Assembly: GCA_031552535.1 (NCBI GenBank)
Contig: JAVBMJ010000004.1
Span: 1-64,000 of the forward strand
DNA from: JAVBMJ01 sp031552535
GTDB taxonomy: Bacteria > Bacteroidota > Bacteroidia > Bacteroidales > Rikenellaceae
Reading direction: 5' to 3'
DNA: 64,000 nucleotides
Position numbers and translations under genes: made by a program. The notes beneath the pieces are model-generated. The model saw only the letters and a list, made by a program, of their open reading frames with translations, ran no database searches and had not been told where the DNA came from. Below, piece by piece: positions 42,822 through 54,570 of the stretch. How positions within the stretch are numbered: position 1 is the first letter of the stretch; every line of letters starts with the position of its first letter.

Positions 42822-44270
42822 ATGATCTATCGACATGTGCATTTTAAAGTGGCGGCTTTGGCTGCGGGGGGATTGGTGTCGTGCGCCGGAGACGAGCCAC
42901 CGCGACCCAATATAATTTACATCGTGGCCGACGACCTGGGCTATGGCGACCCGGGGTGTTACGGGCAGAAGTTGATAGCCACGCCCAATATCGACCGTAT
43001 GGCGGCCGAGGGGATGCTTTTCACGCAGCATTATGCCGGATGCACGGTCAGCGCCCCGTCGCGCTCATCGCTGATGACAGGCCTGCACACAGGCCACACC
43101 CCGATACGGGGTAACCTCGAACACAAACCCGAAGGCCAGAAGCCGCTCCCGGCAGACACTTACACTATTGCAGAGATGTTGCGGGATGCGGGTTACGCCA
43201 CGGGATGTTTCGGTAAATGGGGCCTGGGTTACCCCGGATCGGAAGGGGCTCCAGAAAACCAGGGATTCGACGAATTCTACGGCTACAACTGCCAGCGTAT
43301 GGCACATAACTACTACCCTTACCGTTTGTGGCATAACGGCGATACGGTGTGGTTGGCCGCAAATGCGGGAGCGGGAAGGGGCGACTATTCGCAAGACCTC
43401 ATACAACGCAAAGCGCTAGATTTTATCGGGGCAAAAAGGGATAAACCGTTCTTCGCCATGCTGACCTACGTTATCCCCCATGCGGAACTTGTAAACCCCG
43501 ACGACAGTATAATGGCCTCTTACAGGGACCGTTTCCCCGAGACCCCGTATGAGGGTGTCGACAGCGGCCCGTCGTTCAAACTGGGCGGGTATTGCAGCAC
43601 GCCGCATCCCAGGGCCGATTTTGCAGCCATGGTCACCCGCCTCGACGCCTATGTGGGCGAGGTATTGGCACTTCTGAAAGACTCGGGCCTCGACCGGAAT
43701 ACCATAGTGTTGTTTACCAGTGATAACGGCCCGCACCGCGAGGGGGGCGCCGATCCCGATTTCTTCCGCAGTTACGGCCCGTTGCGGGGAGTGAAACGAG
43801 ATCTTTACGAGGGTGGCATACGGGTGCCGCTGATCGTGCGTTATCCTGCAGTGGTGGAGCGCGGCGCGGTGAGCGACCTTCCATGCGCATTCTGGGACGC
43901 GATGCCTACATTGGCTACACTGGCCGGTGCCGTTGTTCCCGCAACCGACGGGATCTCGATATGGCCTACCCTGGCAGGCAAAACCGGGGAACAACAACAG
44001 CACAGCCATTTTTTCTGGGAATTCCACGAGGAAGGAGGCAAGATGGCTGTCCGTAAAGGGAACTGGAAAGGCGTCCTGCTCGACATAAACGATCCGGCGA
44101 AGATGCGCATGGAACTTTACGACCTGTCTGATGATCTGCATGAAGATCACGATGTGGCAGCCTCAAACCCCGGCATTGTGGCCGATATGTGGCGGATCAT
44201 GTGTGATGAACACACCCCGTCCCCGCAATTCCCATTCACCTTGCCTGCCGCTCCTGTTTCGCGCAGGTAA
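42822..44270 (+). CDS. S1-family sulfatase lipoprotein, Ser type
   Basis: This 482-residue lipoprotein (GLVSC, Cys21) has the alkaline-phosphatase-like sulfatase fold (NIIYIVADDLGYGD; metal Asp37-Asp38). The modified residue is Ser77 in SAPSR, matching (C/S)-x-(P/A)-x-R, so formylglycine would be made by a radical-SAM anaerobic maturase (anSME). GKWGLGYPG and FTSDNGPH supply active-site residues. It hydrolyses sulfate esters, probably of sugars; the S1 subfamily and substrate are not assigned. It is isolated from PUL3 and looks singly transcribed, probably from a leaderless start. Confidence 0.9.
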   Translation: MIYRHVHFKVAALAAGGLVSCAGDEPPRPNIIYIVADDLGYGDPGCYGQKLIATPNIDRMAAEGMLFTQHYAGCTVSAPSRSSLMTGLHTGHTPIRGNLEHKPEGQKPLPADTYTIAEMLRDAGYATGCFGKWGLGYPGSEGAPENQGFDEFYGYNCQRMAHNYYPYRLWHNGDTVWLAANAGAGRGDYSQDLIQRKALDFIGAKRDKPFFAMLTYVIPHAELVNPDDSIMASYRDRFPETPYEGVDSGPSFKLGGYCSTPHPRADFAAMVTRLDAYVGEVLALLKDSGLDRNTIVLFTSDNGPHREGGADPDFFRSYGPLRGVKRDLYEGGIRVPLIVRYPAVVERGAVSDLPCAFWDAMPTLATLAGAVVPATDGISIWPTLAGKTGEQQQHSHFFWEFHEEGGKMAVRKGNWKGVLLDINDPAKMRMELYDLSDDLHEDHDVAASNPGIVADMWRIMCDEHTPSPQFPFTLPAAPVSRR

Positions 44271-44319
44271 AAATCGGGTAAAAGCTGCTGCGTTACAGTA
44301 GAAATGGGGAAAGTGTGAC

Positions 44320-44327
44320 TATATTTG
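44320..44327 (+). promoter_or_regulatory. -7 box upstream of sppA
   Basis: TATATTTG is an exact TAnnTTTG match, giving a leader of about 230 bases. The leader (44328-44564) starts with a possible 17-codon ORF at 44329 and contains GC-rich segments that could fold. I recognise no known riboswitch. Confidence 0.5.
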
Positions 44328-44564
44328 CATGGAAATTGCGGGGATGTTTCCCGGTAAAAACTGCTGCTACATCTTACTCTGACGATAGCGTGCATGTGGC
44401 CGAACTCCCCCACGGTTTACGTGAGGCGATATAATTGTAATACGGATCGTTTTTTACGGTCCGGCAAAAGCCGCCCGGTGCGGGTCGTGGATAAGGACCC
44501 GTAAGGTTGCGGTTTAAAGGAACGGTAGAACAGATATTCTTATCCATAACAGGCATTAAATGAG

Positions 44565-46340
44565 ATGAATTTTGCAAAAACTTTCTGGGCGGCGTTACTG
44601 GCGTTCGTCGTGGCCAACATAGTGTTGGCAATTATAGGGGTTATGATGCTTGCCGGCTTTGTGGCGGCATTGGGATCATTCTCTGCGACTAAAGTGGCGG
44701 TCGTGGCTCCTCGCTCGGTCCTTAAGATCGATCTCAGCGAGTTGGTCGAGGACGCGCATGCGGCATCTCCCCTGCATGGGTTCGACTTTATGAGCATGAA
44801 GATGAAGAAAAGCCACAAACTTATAGACGTCCTCGATGCTATAGACCGGGCGGCCTACGACGACCGTATCAAAGGTATATACCTTACGGGCGGGATATGT
44901 AATGTCTCATCGCCTGAGGAGTTGCGAAGCGCCATTCTTAAATTCAAGGAATCGGATAAATTCGTGGTGGCCTATAACGAGGTGTCGAGCAAATATAACT
45001 ACTGGATGTGTTCGGTTGCCGACCGCGTGTTGCTCAACCCCGAGGGCATGATAGAGTGGATGGGCCTTTCGTCGAGTGTGATGTTCTTCAAGGGGACGCT
45101 CGAAAAACTGGGTGCGGAAGTGGATATTCTGCGCCACGGATCGTTCAAGTCGGCTGTCGAACCGTTTTACCTCGATGGCATGAGCCGCGAAAGCAGGTTG
45201 CAGATGGATGCTTTGCTCGGTTCGATGTGGGGTAAAATGGTAGGTGACGTGGCCAGGTCGCGCGGGCTGGATTCGGCGGACCTGATAGATTACGCCGACA
45301 GATTATCGATATATTCCGCTGAAAAAGCGGTAGAGTTAGGGCTTGCCGACAGTTTGGTCTATCAGGACCAGGTAAATAGCCTCCTTTCGGAGATGAGCGG
45401 CGGACAGGCTGACGGCAAACCGGAGATCGTGTCGATGCACAACTTTATAAGCGCACGCCAAAGTCCGGGGCGTATCTCGAAGAATAAGGTGGCATTGATA
45501 TATATCAACGGGCAGATCATGGACGGTGAGAGTGGCGACGGATATGTCGGCGGCGCCACGATAGCCGCCAAACTGGAGAAGGTCAGGAAAGACGCGAAGG
45601 TTAAGAGTGTGGTTGTGCGGGTCAATTCTCCCGGAGGAAGTGCGCTGGCGTCGGAAGTTATGCTTCGCGAGATGGCGTTGTTGAGAGCCGAAAAACCTGT
45701 AGTCGTTTCGATGGGCGACATGGCTGCTTCCGGAGGGTATTATGTGGCATGCCAGGCCGATGCCATTCTCGCCAATCAGACTACGATAACCGGTTCGATA
45801 GGGGTGTTCGGGGTCATGCTCAACGCGAAGAAAGGGTTGAGGGATAAGTTGGGCGTCACGGTCGATGTGTCGAAGACCAATCCGTCGGCGGATCTGGGTT
45901 TAGGGATGTTCTACAGGAGCCTTACGGACCCGGAAAGGGAATTCATGATGCGCCAGATAGAGAAGGTGTATTCGACGTTCGTGGGCCATGTGGCCGCAGG
46001 GCGTAACCTCACCGTCGCCGAAGTCGATGCCATAGGTCAGGGACGTGTGTGGTCGGGTGTCGACGCACTGTCGATCGGGCTTATCGACGGTTTCGGCGGG
46101 CTGATGGACGCCATCCACCTGGCAGCGGACAGGGCCGGGATAGCCGACGATTACCGCATCTATCAGGTAACCGATGCCGAAGACCAGTGGACGATGCTTC
46201 TCCGCACGCTTTCCGAGATGGAGGAGATGAAAATGCGGTCGCAGTTGGGTGATCTTTTCACACAATACAAACAGGTTGACAACCTGCTGAAGATACGTGG
46301 AGTACAGGCGTTGATGCCCTACTCGATAGAGATAAACTGA
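44565..46340 (+). CDS. sppA: Signal peptide peptidase SppA, long form
   Basis: This 591-residue inner-membrane serine protease degrades cleaved signal peptides. It has one N-terminal membrane helix (about 7-36) and two tandem peptidase S49 domains. The catalytic Lys195 is in FKSAVEPF and the nucleophile Ser389 in MAASGGYY, as in the 67-kDa E. coli type. The C-terminal part carries GSIGVFGVMLNAKKG. It stands alone, and its convergence with PUL3 is closed by a perfect palindrome. Confidence 0.95.
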   Translation: MNFAKTFWAALLAFVVANIVLAIIGVMMLAGFVAALGSFSATKVAVVAPRSVLKIDLSELVEDAHAASPLHGFDFMSMKMKKSHKLIDVLDAIDRAAYDDRIKGIYLTGGICNVSSPEELRSAILKFKESDKFVVAYNEVSSKYNYWMCSVADRVLLNPEGMIEWMGLSSSVMFFKGTLEKLGAEVDILRHGSFKSAVEPFYLDGMSRESRLQMDALLGSMWGKMVGDVARSRGLDSADLIDYADRLSIYSAEKAVELGLADSLVYQDQVNSLLSEMSGGQADGKPEIVSMHNFISARQSPGRISKNKVALIYINGQIMDGESGDGYVGGATIAAKLEKVRKDAKVKSVVVRVNSPGGSALASEVMLREMALLRAEKPVVVSMGDMAASGGYYVACQADAILANQTTITGSIGVFGVMLNAKKGLRDKLGVTVDVSKTNPSADLGLGMFYRSLTDPEREFMMRQIEKVYSTFVGHVAAGRNLTVAEVDAIGQGRVWSGVDALSIGLIDGFGGLMDAIHLAADRAGIADDYRIYQVTDAEDQWTMLLRTLSEMEEMKMRSQLGDLFTQYKQVDNLLKIRGVQALMPYSIEIN

Positions 46341-46396
46341 TACTGCCGTAAAACGGTCCGGATTCTGTGTGTGTACACAGGCCGATATGCCATAAA

Positions 46397-46426
46397 TCGG
46401 GGCTTCCTGCATGCAGGAAGCCCCGA
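46397..46426. terminator. Perfect 30-bp palindrome between sppA and PUL3
   Basis: TCGGGGCTTCCTGCA pairs fully with its complement. The plus-strand side leads into CTGTTTTAATT and the minus side into a short AT stretch. It lies 56 bases past the sppA stop and 25 bases past the susD stop, so it should end both transcripts. Confidence 0.85.
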
Positions 46427-46451
46427 ACTGTTTTAATTCACAGGAGTCTGT

Positions 46452-48233
<1,782 letters not shown>

Positions 48234-48253
48234 AACGGTTGGTGCTTTAATGG

Positions 48254-51200
48254 TTAGAATTTTATATCGGCTCCAAACGAGAAGATCGTTTGCGAGAAGT
48301 ACGATTTCCCGTTTCCGCGGCGGCCTTTATCGGCGGTTTCGGGGTCGAGCGGGGTGTGGAAGTTTTTGGCTGTTATCGTCCAGAGGTTTTCGCCCGAGAA
48401 GAATATCCTTATGTTCTGCATGTATATCTTGTCCATCCACTTTTTGGGAAAAGTGTATCCCACCTGCAGATTCTTGAGGCGCGCATAGGCACCGTTTTGC
48501 ATGTATTTGGTTTGCACCTGCTGGTTTTTGGCGTTACGAGTAGCCGTACGGTAAGGCTTTGGGAAATAGGGGTCTATGTTGTTTATTCCCAGACCTGAAT
48601 AAATAGTCTCCACTCCTCCGGCACTGTTCCTTATGACCTGTTCTTTGTCACGGAAGTAGTCCATGTGTACCGGGAAAAGGTTCTCCTGCCCCGAGTTGCC
48701 GAAGCCCCAGAACATCGAGCCTGTGAGGAACATGTCGCGTTTGAGTACTCCCTGCCAGAGCATCGAAAAGTCGAATCCCTTGTATTGGGCGCCGAAGTTC
48801 AGGCCGAATTGGTAGCGCGGCGTGGTGTTGCCGATGATCTTGCGGTCGCCGGGGTTGAAAACCGTGTTGTCGCCGGCGGAGATTCCTGCCACACCGTCGA
48901 GGTCTTTGTAGCGGATGTCGCCTATCTGCCATGCTTCGTTCGAGAAGTACGACTGGCTCTTGTCGGCGGTTATCCTGTCGGCCTCTTCCTGGGTGTAGAT
49001 GAATCCATCGGTCTCGAAGCCCCATATTTCGCCTATCACTTTTCCTTCGTAATCGGTGGTAAGTATCTTGGTGGGGTTGTTGAACCGGGTCACCACGCTC
49101 TGGTAGTCCGACACCATGGCGCTTACGTTGTAGATGAAATCTTTCCCTATCGTGCTGCGCCAGCCCACACTAAGTTCCCATCCGCGTGTGCGCAGGGTCG
49201 AGTTGTTGGCTTTGGGCAATGTCGCACCGAGAGTCGCCGGACGGGCTTCGGCCGGACCCAGGCGGTCGCGGGTCATACGCTGGTAGATGTCGGCCGTGAG
49301 GGTGAAGCGGTTTTTAAACGCGGCAATATCGATCCCTATGTCGGCAGTCTCGGATGTCTCCCATGTCAGGTTGGGATTTATCTCCTGGGGAGCCGTGGTG
49401 TAGTCGGGGCGCGAGCCATTGATGATCCATCCGAGGTTGGAGTTGGTTCCCAGCAGCGGCAGGTCCTGGTAAGCGGCCACATTCTGGTTACCGATCTGTC
49501 CCCACGAAGCACGCAGTTTGAGCATGTCGATCACTTTGACATGTTTCTTCATGAAATTCTCTTTTGCGATGTTCCATCCGGCGGAGAATGACGGGAAGGT
49601 GCCCCAGGCATGGTCTTTGGCAAATTTCGAAGTACCGTCGTAACGCATATTGGCCTCGAACAGGTAGCGCTCCTTGTAATTGTAACCGAAACGCGCGAAT
49701 ATGCCCTGTGTTGCCCACCAGTTCAGTTCGTCTCCGAGGGTTATTTCGCCCGTGGATGTCGAGAACGACGGAACGCTGTTGGATATGATTCCCTTTTTCG
49801 TACCGCTTATGGCCTCGTCCTGGCTGTCTTCGTACTGGAAGCCGGCCATCAGGTGGAAGTTATGGGCTTTGTTGATGCTGAAATCGTAGGAGGAGTATAT
49901 GTTTGTCGTATAGTATGCTTTTGCTGTTTGGGTTTTGGCTATGTTCGGAGGAATGGTGGTCCCGGATGCGGAAAGAGAACCGTCTACCTTATCTTCATAT
50001 ACGGTGAACTCCGCGCGCTCCCACTGCCAGTTCTCGATACGGAACGAGAAGTCGGCATTCAGTTTCCAGTTCTTGGTGAAATTGATCTGTGTCGCCAATC
50101 TCTGGGTGAATGAATTTCCAATGTTCGTTTCGGTTCCGGCGTCCTGTGTCCAGGGCACTTTAGATTGTATCGTATAGTAGCCGTTGGGTGTTTTAAGGGC
50201 CTGGAAAGGCGGGGTGCGGGCCAGCTGGTGCATCAACAGGTCGTAGTTCCCCTGCGAGTCGTATGCGGGGAATTCCCTGTTGGTGCGGCTGTATAACGTG
50301 TTGGATGAGAAAGTCCACCAATTTGTAAGATTTGCGTCGAACTTCGAGTTGAGGTTCAGACGGCTGTACTTGTCGGTGCCATACTTGATAAGTCCATCGT
50401 CGGCATAGTGGCCTACCGACACCATGTAGCGTACATCTTTCGTACCGCCCTGTACCTGGAAATTCTGCTGGTTGCGCTTTCCGAATCCTCCGAAGTACTC
50501 GTCATACCAGTCGTAATTGGCATTGCCTGCATGCCAGTTGCCATTGGGCAGGGGTACTGTTTCGGGAAGCGTCGGGTCGGCCATATATGCCAGTATGCGG
50601 TCGACGTGGTCGTCTTTGTAGGGCTGGGCCGCTCCGGAGTTTATCCCCGCTTCATTGACGGCGAGCGCATAAGTGTATGAGTCGACCATCGACGGCATGC
50701 GGCACGCCTTGGTGTAAGATTGCTGGAAGTTGAATGTTACCGTGGGCTTCGATATACGGCCGGCTTTGGTGGTTATCAATATGACACCGTAGGTGGCGCG
50801 CGCACCGTAGATTGCCGACGCGGCGGCGTCTTTCAATACCGATATCGACTCGATATCGGCGGGGTTCAGGCGGTTCATGTCCCCTTCCACTCCATCGATG
50901 AGCACATAAGCCGACCCCTGTCCGCGGACGCTGAAGTCGAGTTGTGCGCCCGGTTCGAAACCGTATTCGCCCGTCGTGAAGCCCGTAAGACCCGGAACCT
51001 GGCCCTGGAGCAACATCGACACCGACGTTGCCGAACGGTCGGCAAGGGCGTCACCCTTGATCTGGTCGACGGCACCGGTCAGGTTGACCTTCTTTTGGGT
51101 ACCGTAGCCCACGACAACCACATCGTCGACCAGTGTGGCCTCCTCTTCTATCACAAACGAGTACACGTCGCGCTTATCGACGGTGAATTCATTGTCTTTG

Positions 51201-51502
51201 AATCCGATCATCGTTACCGAGATGATCTCTCCCTCGGCGGCCCTGAGCGAGAACCGTCCCCGGGCATCGGTGGTTGTACCCCGGTTGGTACCTTTGATCA
51301 GGACCACCACTCCGGCCAGCGGGTGGTTTTCGCTGGTTAAGACCGTTCCCGATATCTGTTTTTCTTTTGCCTGTCCAAACGCAGGAGTGCTCCATACCGA
51401 AAGCAGGCAGGAGAGGATGATGACAGGAAATACGATCAGTTGCCGGGTGCGGCCCCTGACTCGTGTAGTTCCATTCGCAATGGCTTCAGTTTTGGGTTTC
51501 AT
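48254..51502 (-). CDS. SusC-type TonB-dependent transporter (PUL3)
   Basis: This 1082-residue outer-membrane importer has a long charged N-terminus before the signal helix (about 22-42). A carboxypeptidase-regulatory-like domain (about 48-130), a TonB plug (about 135-255, with NPADIESISVLKDAAASAIYGARATYG) and a barrel ending FSFGADIKF follow. There is no STN domain. It lies downstream of the enzymes, whereas susCD usually lead a PUL, so its expression depends on a long transcript or an unseen internal promoter. Confidence 0.94.
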   Translation of the reverse strand: MKPKTEAIANGTTRVRGRTRQLIVFPVIILSCLLSVWSTPAFGQAKEKQISGTVLTSENHPLAGVVVLIKGTNRGTTTDARGRFSLRAAEGEIISVTMIGFKDNEFTVDKRDVYSFVIEEEATLVDDVVVVGYGTQKKVNLTGAVDQIKGDALADRSATSVSMLLQGQVPGLTGFTTGEYGFEPGAQLDFSVRGQGSAYVLIDGVEGDMNRLNPADIESISVLKDAAASAIYGARATYGVILITTKAGRISKPTVTFNFQQSYTKACRMPSMVDSYTYALAVNEAGINSGAAQPYKDDHVDRILAYMADPTLPETVPLPNGNWHAGNANYDWYDEYFGGFGKRNQQNFQVQGGTKDVRYMVSVGHYADDGLIKYGTDKYSRLNLNSKFDANLTNWWTFSSNTLYSRTNREFPAYDSQGNYDLLMHQLARTPPFQALKTPNGYYTIQSKVPWTQDAGTETNIGNSFTQRLATQINFTKNWKLNADFSFRIENWQWERAEFTVYEDKVDGSLSASGTTIPPNIAKTQTAKAYYTTNIYSSYDFSINKAHNFHLMAGFQYEDSQDEAISGTKKGIISNSVPSFSTSTGEITLGDELNWWATQGIFARFGYNYKERYLFEANMRYDGTSKFAKDHAWGTFPSFSAGWNIAKENFMKKHVKVIDMLKLRASWGQIGNQNVAAYQDLPLLGTNSNLGWIINGSRPDYTTAPQEINPNLTWETSETADIGIDIAAFKNRFTLTADIYQRMTRDRLGPAEARPATLGATLPKANNSTLRTRGWELSVGWRSTIGKDFIYNVSAMVSDYQSVVTRFNNPTKILTTDYEGKVIGEIWGFETDGFIYTQEEADRITADKSQSYFSNEAWQIGDIRYKDLDGVAGISAGDNTVFNPGDRKIIGNTTPRYQFGLNFGAQYKGFDFSMLWQGVLKRDMFLTGSMFWGFGNSGQENLFPVHMDYFRDKEQVIRNSAGGVETIYSGLGINNIDPYFPKPYRTATRNAKNQQVQTKYMQNGAYARLKNLQVGYTFPKKWMDKIYMQNIRIFFSGENLWTITAKNFHTPLDPETADKGRRGNGKSYFSQTIFSFGADIKF

Positions 51503-51564
51503 AATATAAAAGGTTGATTAGGTTGTTTGAAGTTATATGTCGTCAATGGTGCCGATGCGGCGCG

Positions 51565-53124
51565 TTACGGAAAATCTCCCGGCGTATCGTAGCCCGTTAT
51601 CCGGGCGGCCTGTCTCCATTTGGCCGCGGAATCGTTGTTTTGGGGCTTTCCGGGAGAGGTACGTCCGTTTTTTATGGCTGAGATCATTGCGCCACGCAAC
51701 CGCCCGGCCACTTCGGGGTATGTGTCGAAGACATTGTTGCGTTCCCCCGGGTCGTTTTCCATGTTGTAGAGTTGCAACGACGGCAGTGTGGCTATATATT
51801 CGTCGTTGCGTCCCGGCCGGGGATAGCTCCAGCCGCCGGAATCGGGGGCGAAAAGCAGTTTCCAGCGACCGCTTCGGATCGTGAAACTGCCGTTTATGGA
51901 GTGGTGCACGGTATATTCGCGAATAGGTCGCTGTGAAGCCGTTTCAGCGAATAACGGAAGAAGGTCGAAACTGTCCTCCCCCTCATTATCCTTAAGGCGG
52001 CACCCTGTTGCCGAAGCGATAGTGGCCATGAAGTCGGTCAGGCAGACCGTCTGGTCTATGCGGTGCTGCTCAATGGTGCCGGGCCAGTTCACTATACATG
52101 GAACGCGGTGGCCGCCTTCGAAGAGATCGGCTTTATGGCCGCGGTAGATGTAACTCGGGAAATGCCCCGCCGCCTCAAGTTCGGGAATGTGTGCTGCGGG
52201 GCTGCACCCGTTATCGGCAGTGAATACTATCATCGTGTTACGGGCCGCGCCAGCTTTATCCGCTGCCCCGGCTATACGGCCCACCATCGCGTCGACCATC
52301 ATCACGAAGTCGGCATAGGCGTTGAGTCCCGACCGGCCTTCAAACGCCGCGGAGGGTATTATCGGGGTGTGCGGGGCAGGCAAAGGCAGATAGAGAAAAA
52401 ACGGCTTGCCGCTACGTGCCCTTTCGGAGATGTATGTTTCGGCCCGCGATATTAAATTTTCGAGCACATCGCCGTGCCGGAAGTCGGCTCCGGTTGGGCC
52501 TTTGCGCCAGAAGGCTAACCCTTTGCTTTCGGTCTCGCGGTCGGGCGGGGCTGTGACACGGTCATTCTCGACATAGACATACGGAGGCATGTCGAGTGAT
52601 GCGCTGATGCCGTAGAAGTAGTCGAACCCTGCGGTCGTCGGGCCGGCCTGAATCGGTTTAGTAAAATCGACAGAATCGATCCCACGCTCCACGCCGTGCC
52701 ATGTCCATCCCAGGTGCCATTTCCCGATGCAGGCCGTGTGGTATCCAGCTCCCCGCAGCATCGACGCCACGGTGGTACGTCCCTGGGCTATCAACGGGGC
52801 GCTGTATCCGTTGCCAACGCCGCTTTTGAGCGTGGTGCGCCATGCATAGCGCCCGGTAAGCACAGCGTAGCGTGATGGTGTGCTTACAGATGAGGACGAA
52901 TGGGCATCGGTAAAGACGGCTCCCGACCGTGCCAGACGGTCGATGTTCGGCGTTTTAATTCCTGATTGCGGATTCAATGCCGACACGTCGCCGTAACCCA
53001 TGTCGTCGGCCAGTATGAAAATGACATTGGGCTGCCGTGACGCCGCTTCCACCTCGGTCCGGGAAGCACATAGTGCCGCCGGAACGAGTGCCGCCACAGT
53101 CATATTATATATCGCGGGTTTCAT
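51565..53124 (-). CDS. S1-family sulfatase, Ser type (PUL3, third)
   Basis: This 519-residue secreted sulfatase has the N-terminal metal motif NVIFILADDMGYGD (Asp40-Asp41) and the modified residue Ser81 in STPSR. GKWHLGW and FTADNGCSP supply further active-site residues. It starts 6 bases after the preceding sulfatase stop. It should remove sulfate from glycan fragments in the periplasm or at the surface. The regiospecificity is unknown. Confidence 0.92.
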   Translation of the reverse strand: MKPAIYNMTVAALVPAALCASRTEVEAASRQPNVIFILADDMGYGDVSALNPQSGIKTPNIDRLARSGAVFTDAHSSSSVSTPSRYAVLTGRYAWRTTLKSGVGNGYSAPLIAQGRTTVASMLRGAGYHTACIGKWHLGWTWHGVERGIDSVDFTKPIQAGPTTAGFDYFYGISASLDMPPYVYVENDRVTAPPDRETESKGLAFWRKGPTGADFRHGDVLENLISRAETYISERARSGKPFFLYLPLPAPHTPIIPSAAFEGRSGLNAYADFVMMVDAMVGRIAGAADKAGAARNTMIVFTADNGCSPAAHIPELEAAGHFPSYIYRGHKADLFEGGHRVPCIVNWPGTIEQHRIDQTVCLTDFMATIASATGCRLKDNEGEDSFDLLPLFAETASQRPIREYTVHHSINGSFTIRSGRWKLLFAPDSGGWSYPRPGRNDEYIATLPSLQLYNMENDPGERNNVFDTYPEVAGRLRGAMISAIKNGRTSPGKPQNNDSAAKWRQAARITGYDTPGDFP

Positions 53125-53130
53125 CCTGTC

Positions 53131-54561
53131 CTACTCTTTTGCCTCCCCTACCGGGCGGTTGTCGCGGCCCTTGATCCCGCGCAGGTCGTCACCCAATACC
53201 ACGCGCATCGAGTCGGCAAATGCTTCGAGACGGGCCACGGCCTCGGGATAGAGGTCGATGACATTGTAGCGTTCGCCCGGGTCGCGCCTCAGGTCGTAGA
53301 GCTCGGTTTCGGGTAATTCCCTGTCATTGACAAGTTTCCCGGGACGCCCGTTCTCTCCGGGAGGGAATGCCCCGTAATCGCGGTAGCGGTGCGGGAAGAC
53401 CAGTTTGAACCGCCCGTCGGTAACCGCTTCCAGGTCGTTCTTTTTGAAGTAGAAGGCGAACATCCCCCGCGGGTCGGCATCGCTCTCTCCTTTGATCAGA
53501 GGCATGAGGCTTACGCCGTCGATAGTTTGTCCCGGTAGCGGGGCCCCGCTAATCTCGGCGAAGGTGGGCAGGATGTCGATCTGTGACGATAGCTTGTTGC
53601 AGACCGTTCCCGGGGTTATGGTCCCGTTCCACCACATTATGCATGGCACGCGGTTGCCGCCTTCGAATGTCGTTGCTTTAGCCTGGCGCAATCCGCCGGT
53701 CGATCCGGCATGGTTGCCGTAGTTGGCCCAAGGGCCGTTATCGGATGTCAGGATCACCAGTGTATTGTGGTCGAGCCCCGTCTCGCGCAGCGTGCGCAGT
53801 ATCTCGCCGACGCTCCAGTCTATTTCCATCATCACGTCGCCGTAGAGTCCCTGCCCACTCTTGCCCTTGAATTTATCGGAGACGGCCAGTGGTACGTGCG
53901 GCATGGAGTGGGCGAGGTAGATGAAGAAGCTCTCTTTTTTATGCTTTTTTATGAATGTCACGGCACGCTCGGTGTAATCGGTCGTAAAACGCGACTGGTC
54001 GGTGTTATATCCCACGACGGTATTGCCATCATAGGTCGGCAATCCGGCATAGGAGCCGGGACGCTCCGGGTGGCGGTTCCACATGTCATTGGAGTAGGGT
54101 AAGCCGTAATATTCGTCGAATCCGTTCTGCAACGGCAGGAACTGTTCCCGGTTGCCCAGGTGCCACTTGCCGTATATGGCGGTGTGGTATCCTTTCTTCT
54201 TAAGTACCTCGCCTATAGTCTCCTCATCCTCTGCTATTCCTGTTTTAGATGATGGCCCGGGAGCGCCCCAGTAACCGATGCGATTGGGATAACACCCTGT
54301 CAGGAGCCCCATGCGCGACGCCCCGCTGATGGGTTGCGCCGAAAGGAAGTGTGTGAAACGCATTCCTTCCGCCGCCATGCGGTCGATATTGGGGGTGGTG
54401 TAGTCCAACGCCCCGTTGCATGAAAAGTCTCCCCATCCCGCGTCGTCGAGGTTGATGAGTATGAAGTTCGTCGGACGCGGCGAAGGTTGGGCCGTAAATC
54501 CCGGTATCGCAGCAAGGCTTGCCGAAGCCAGTGCAAGTGCGTGTTTTCCTTTGCTTTTCAT
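53131..54561 (-). CDS. S1-family sulfatase, Ser-x-Ala-x-Arg type (PUL3, second)
   Basis: This 476-residue secreted sulfatase has a signal peptide ending near GFTAQ. The modified residue is Ser79 in SGASR, where the usual Pro is Ala; C/S-x-A-x-R is a known permitted variant for anaerobic maturases. Metal ligands (NLDDAGWGD) and GKWHLGN are present. FYGLPYSNDMW-type loops differ from the other two, so the three sulfatases probably act on different positions or sugars. Confidence 0.92.
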   Translation of the reverse strand: MKSKGKHALALASASLAAIPGFTAQPSPRPTNFILINLDDAGWGDFSCNGALDYTTPNIDRMAAEGMRFTHFLSAQPISGASRMGLLTGCYPNRIGYWGAPGPSSKTGIAEDEETIGEVLKKKGYHTAIYGKWHLGNREQFLPLQNGFDEYYGLPYSNDMWNRHPERPGSYAGLPTYDGNTVVGYNTDQSRFTTDYTERAVTFIKKHKKESFFIYLAHSMPHVPLAVSDKFKGKSGQGLYGDVMMEIDWSVGEILRTLRETGLDHNTLVILTSDNGPWANYGNHAGSTGGLRQAKATTFEGGNRVPCIMWWNGTITPGTVCNKLSSQIDILPTFAEISGAPLPGQTIDGVSLMPLIKGESDADPRGMFAFYFKKNDLEAVTDGRFKLVFPHRYRDYGAFPPGENGRPGKLVNDRELPETELYDLRRDPGERYNVIDLYPEAVARLEAFADSMRVVLGDDLRGIKGRDNRPVGEAKE

Positions 54562-54570
54562 TTTTATTTC

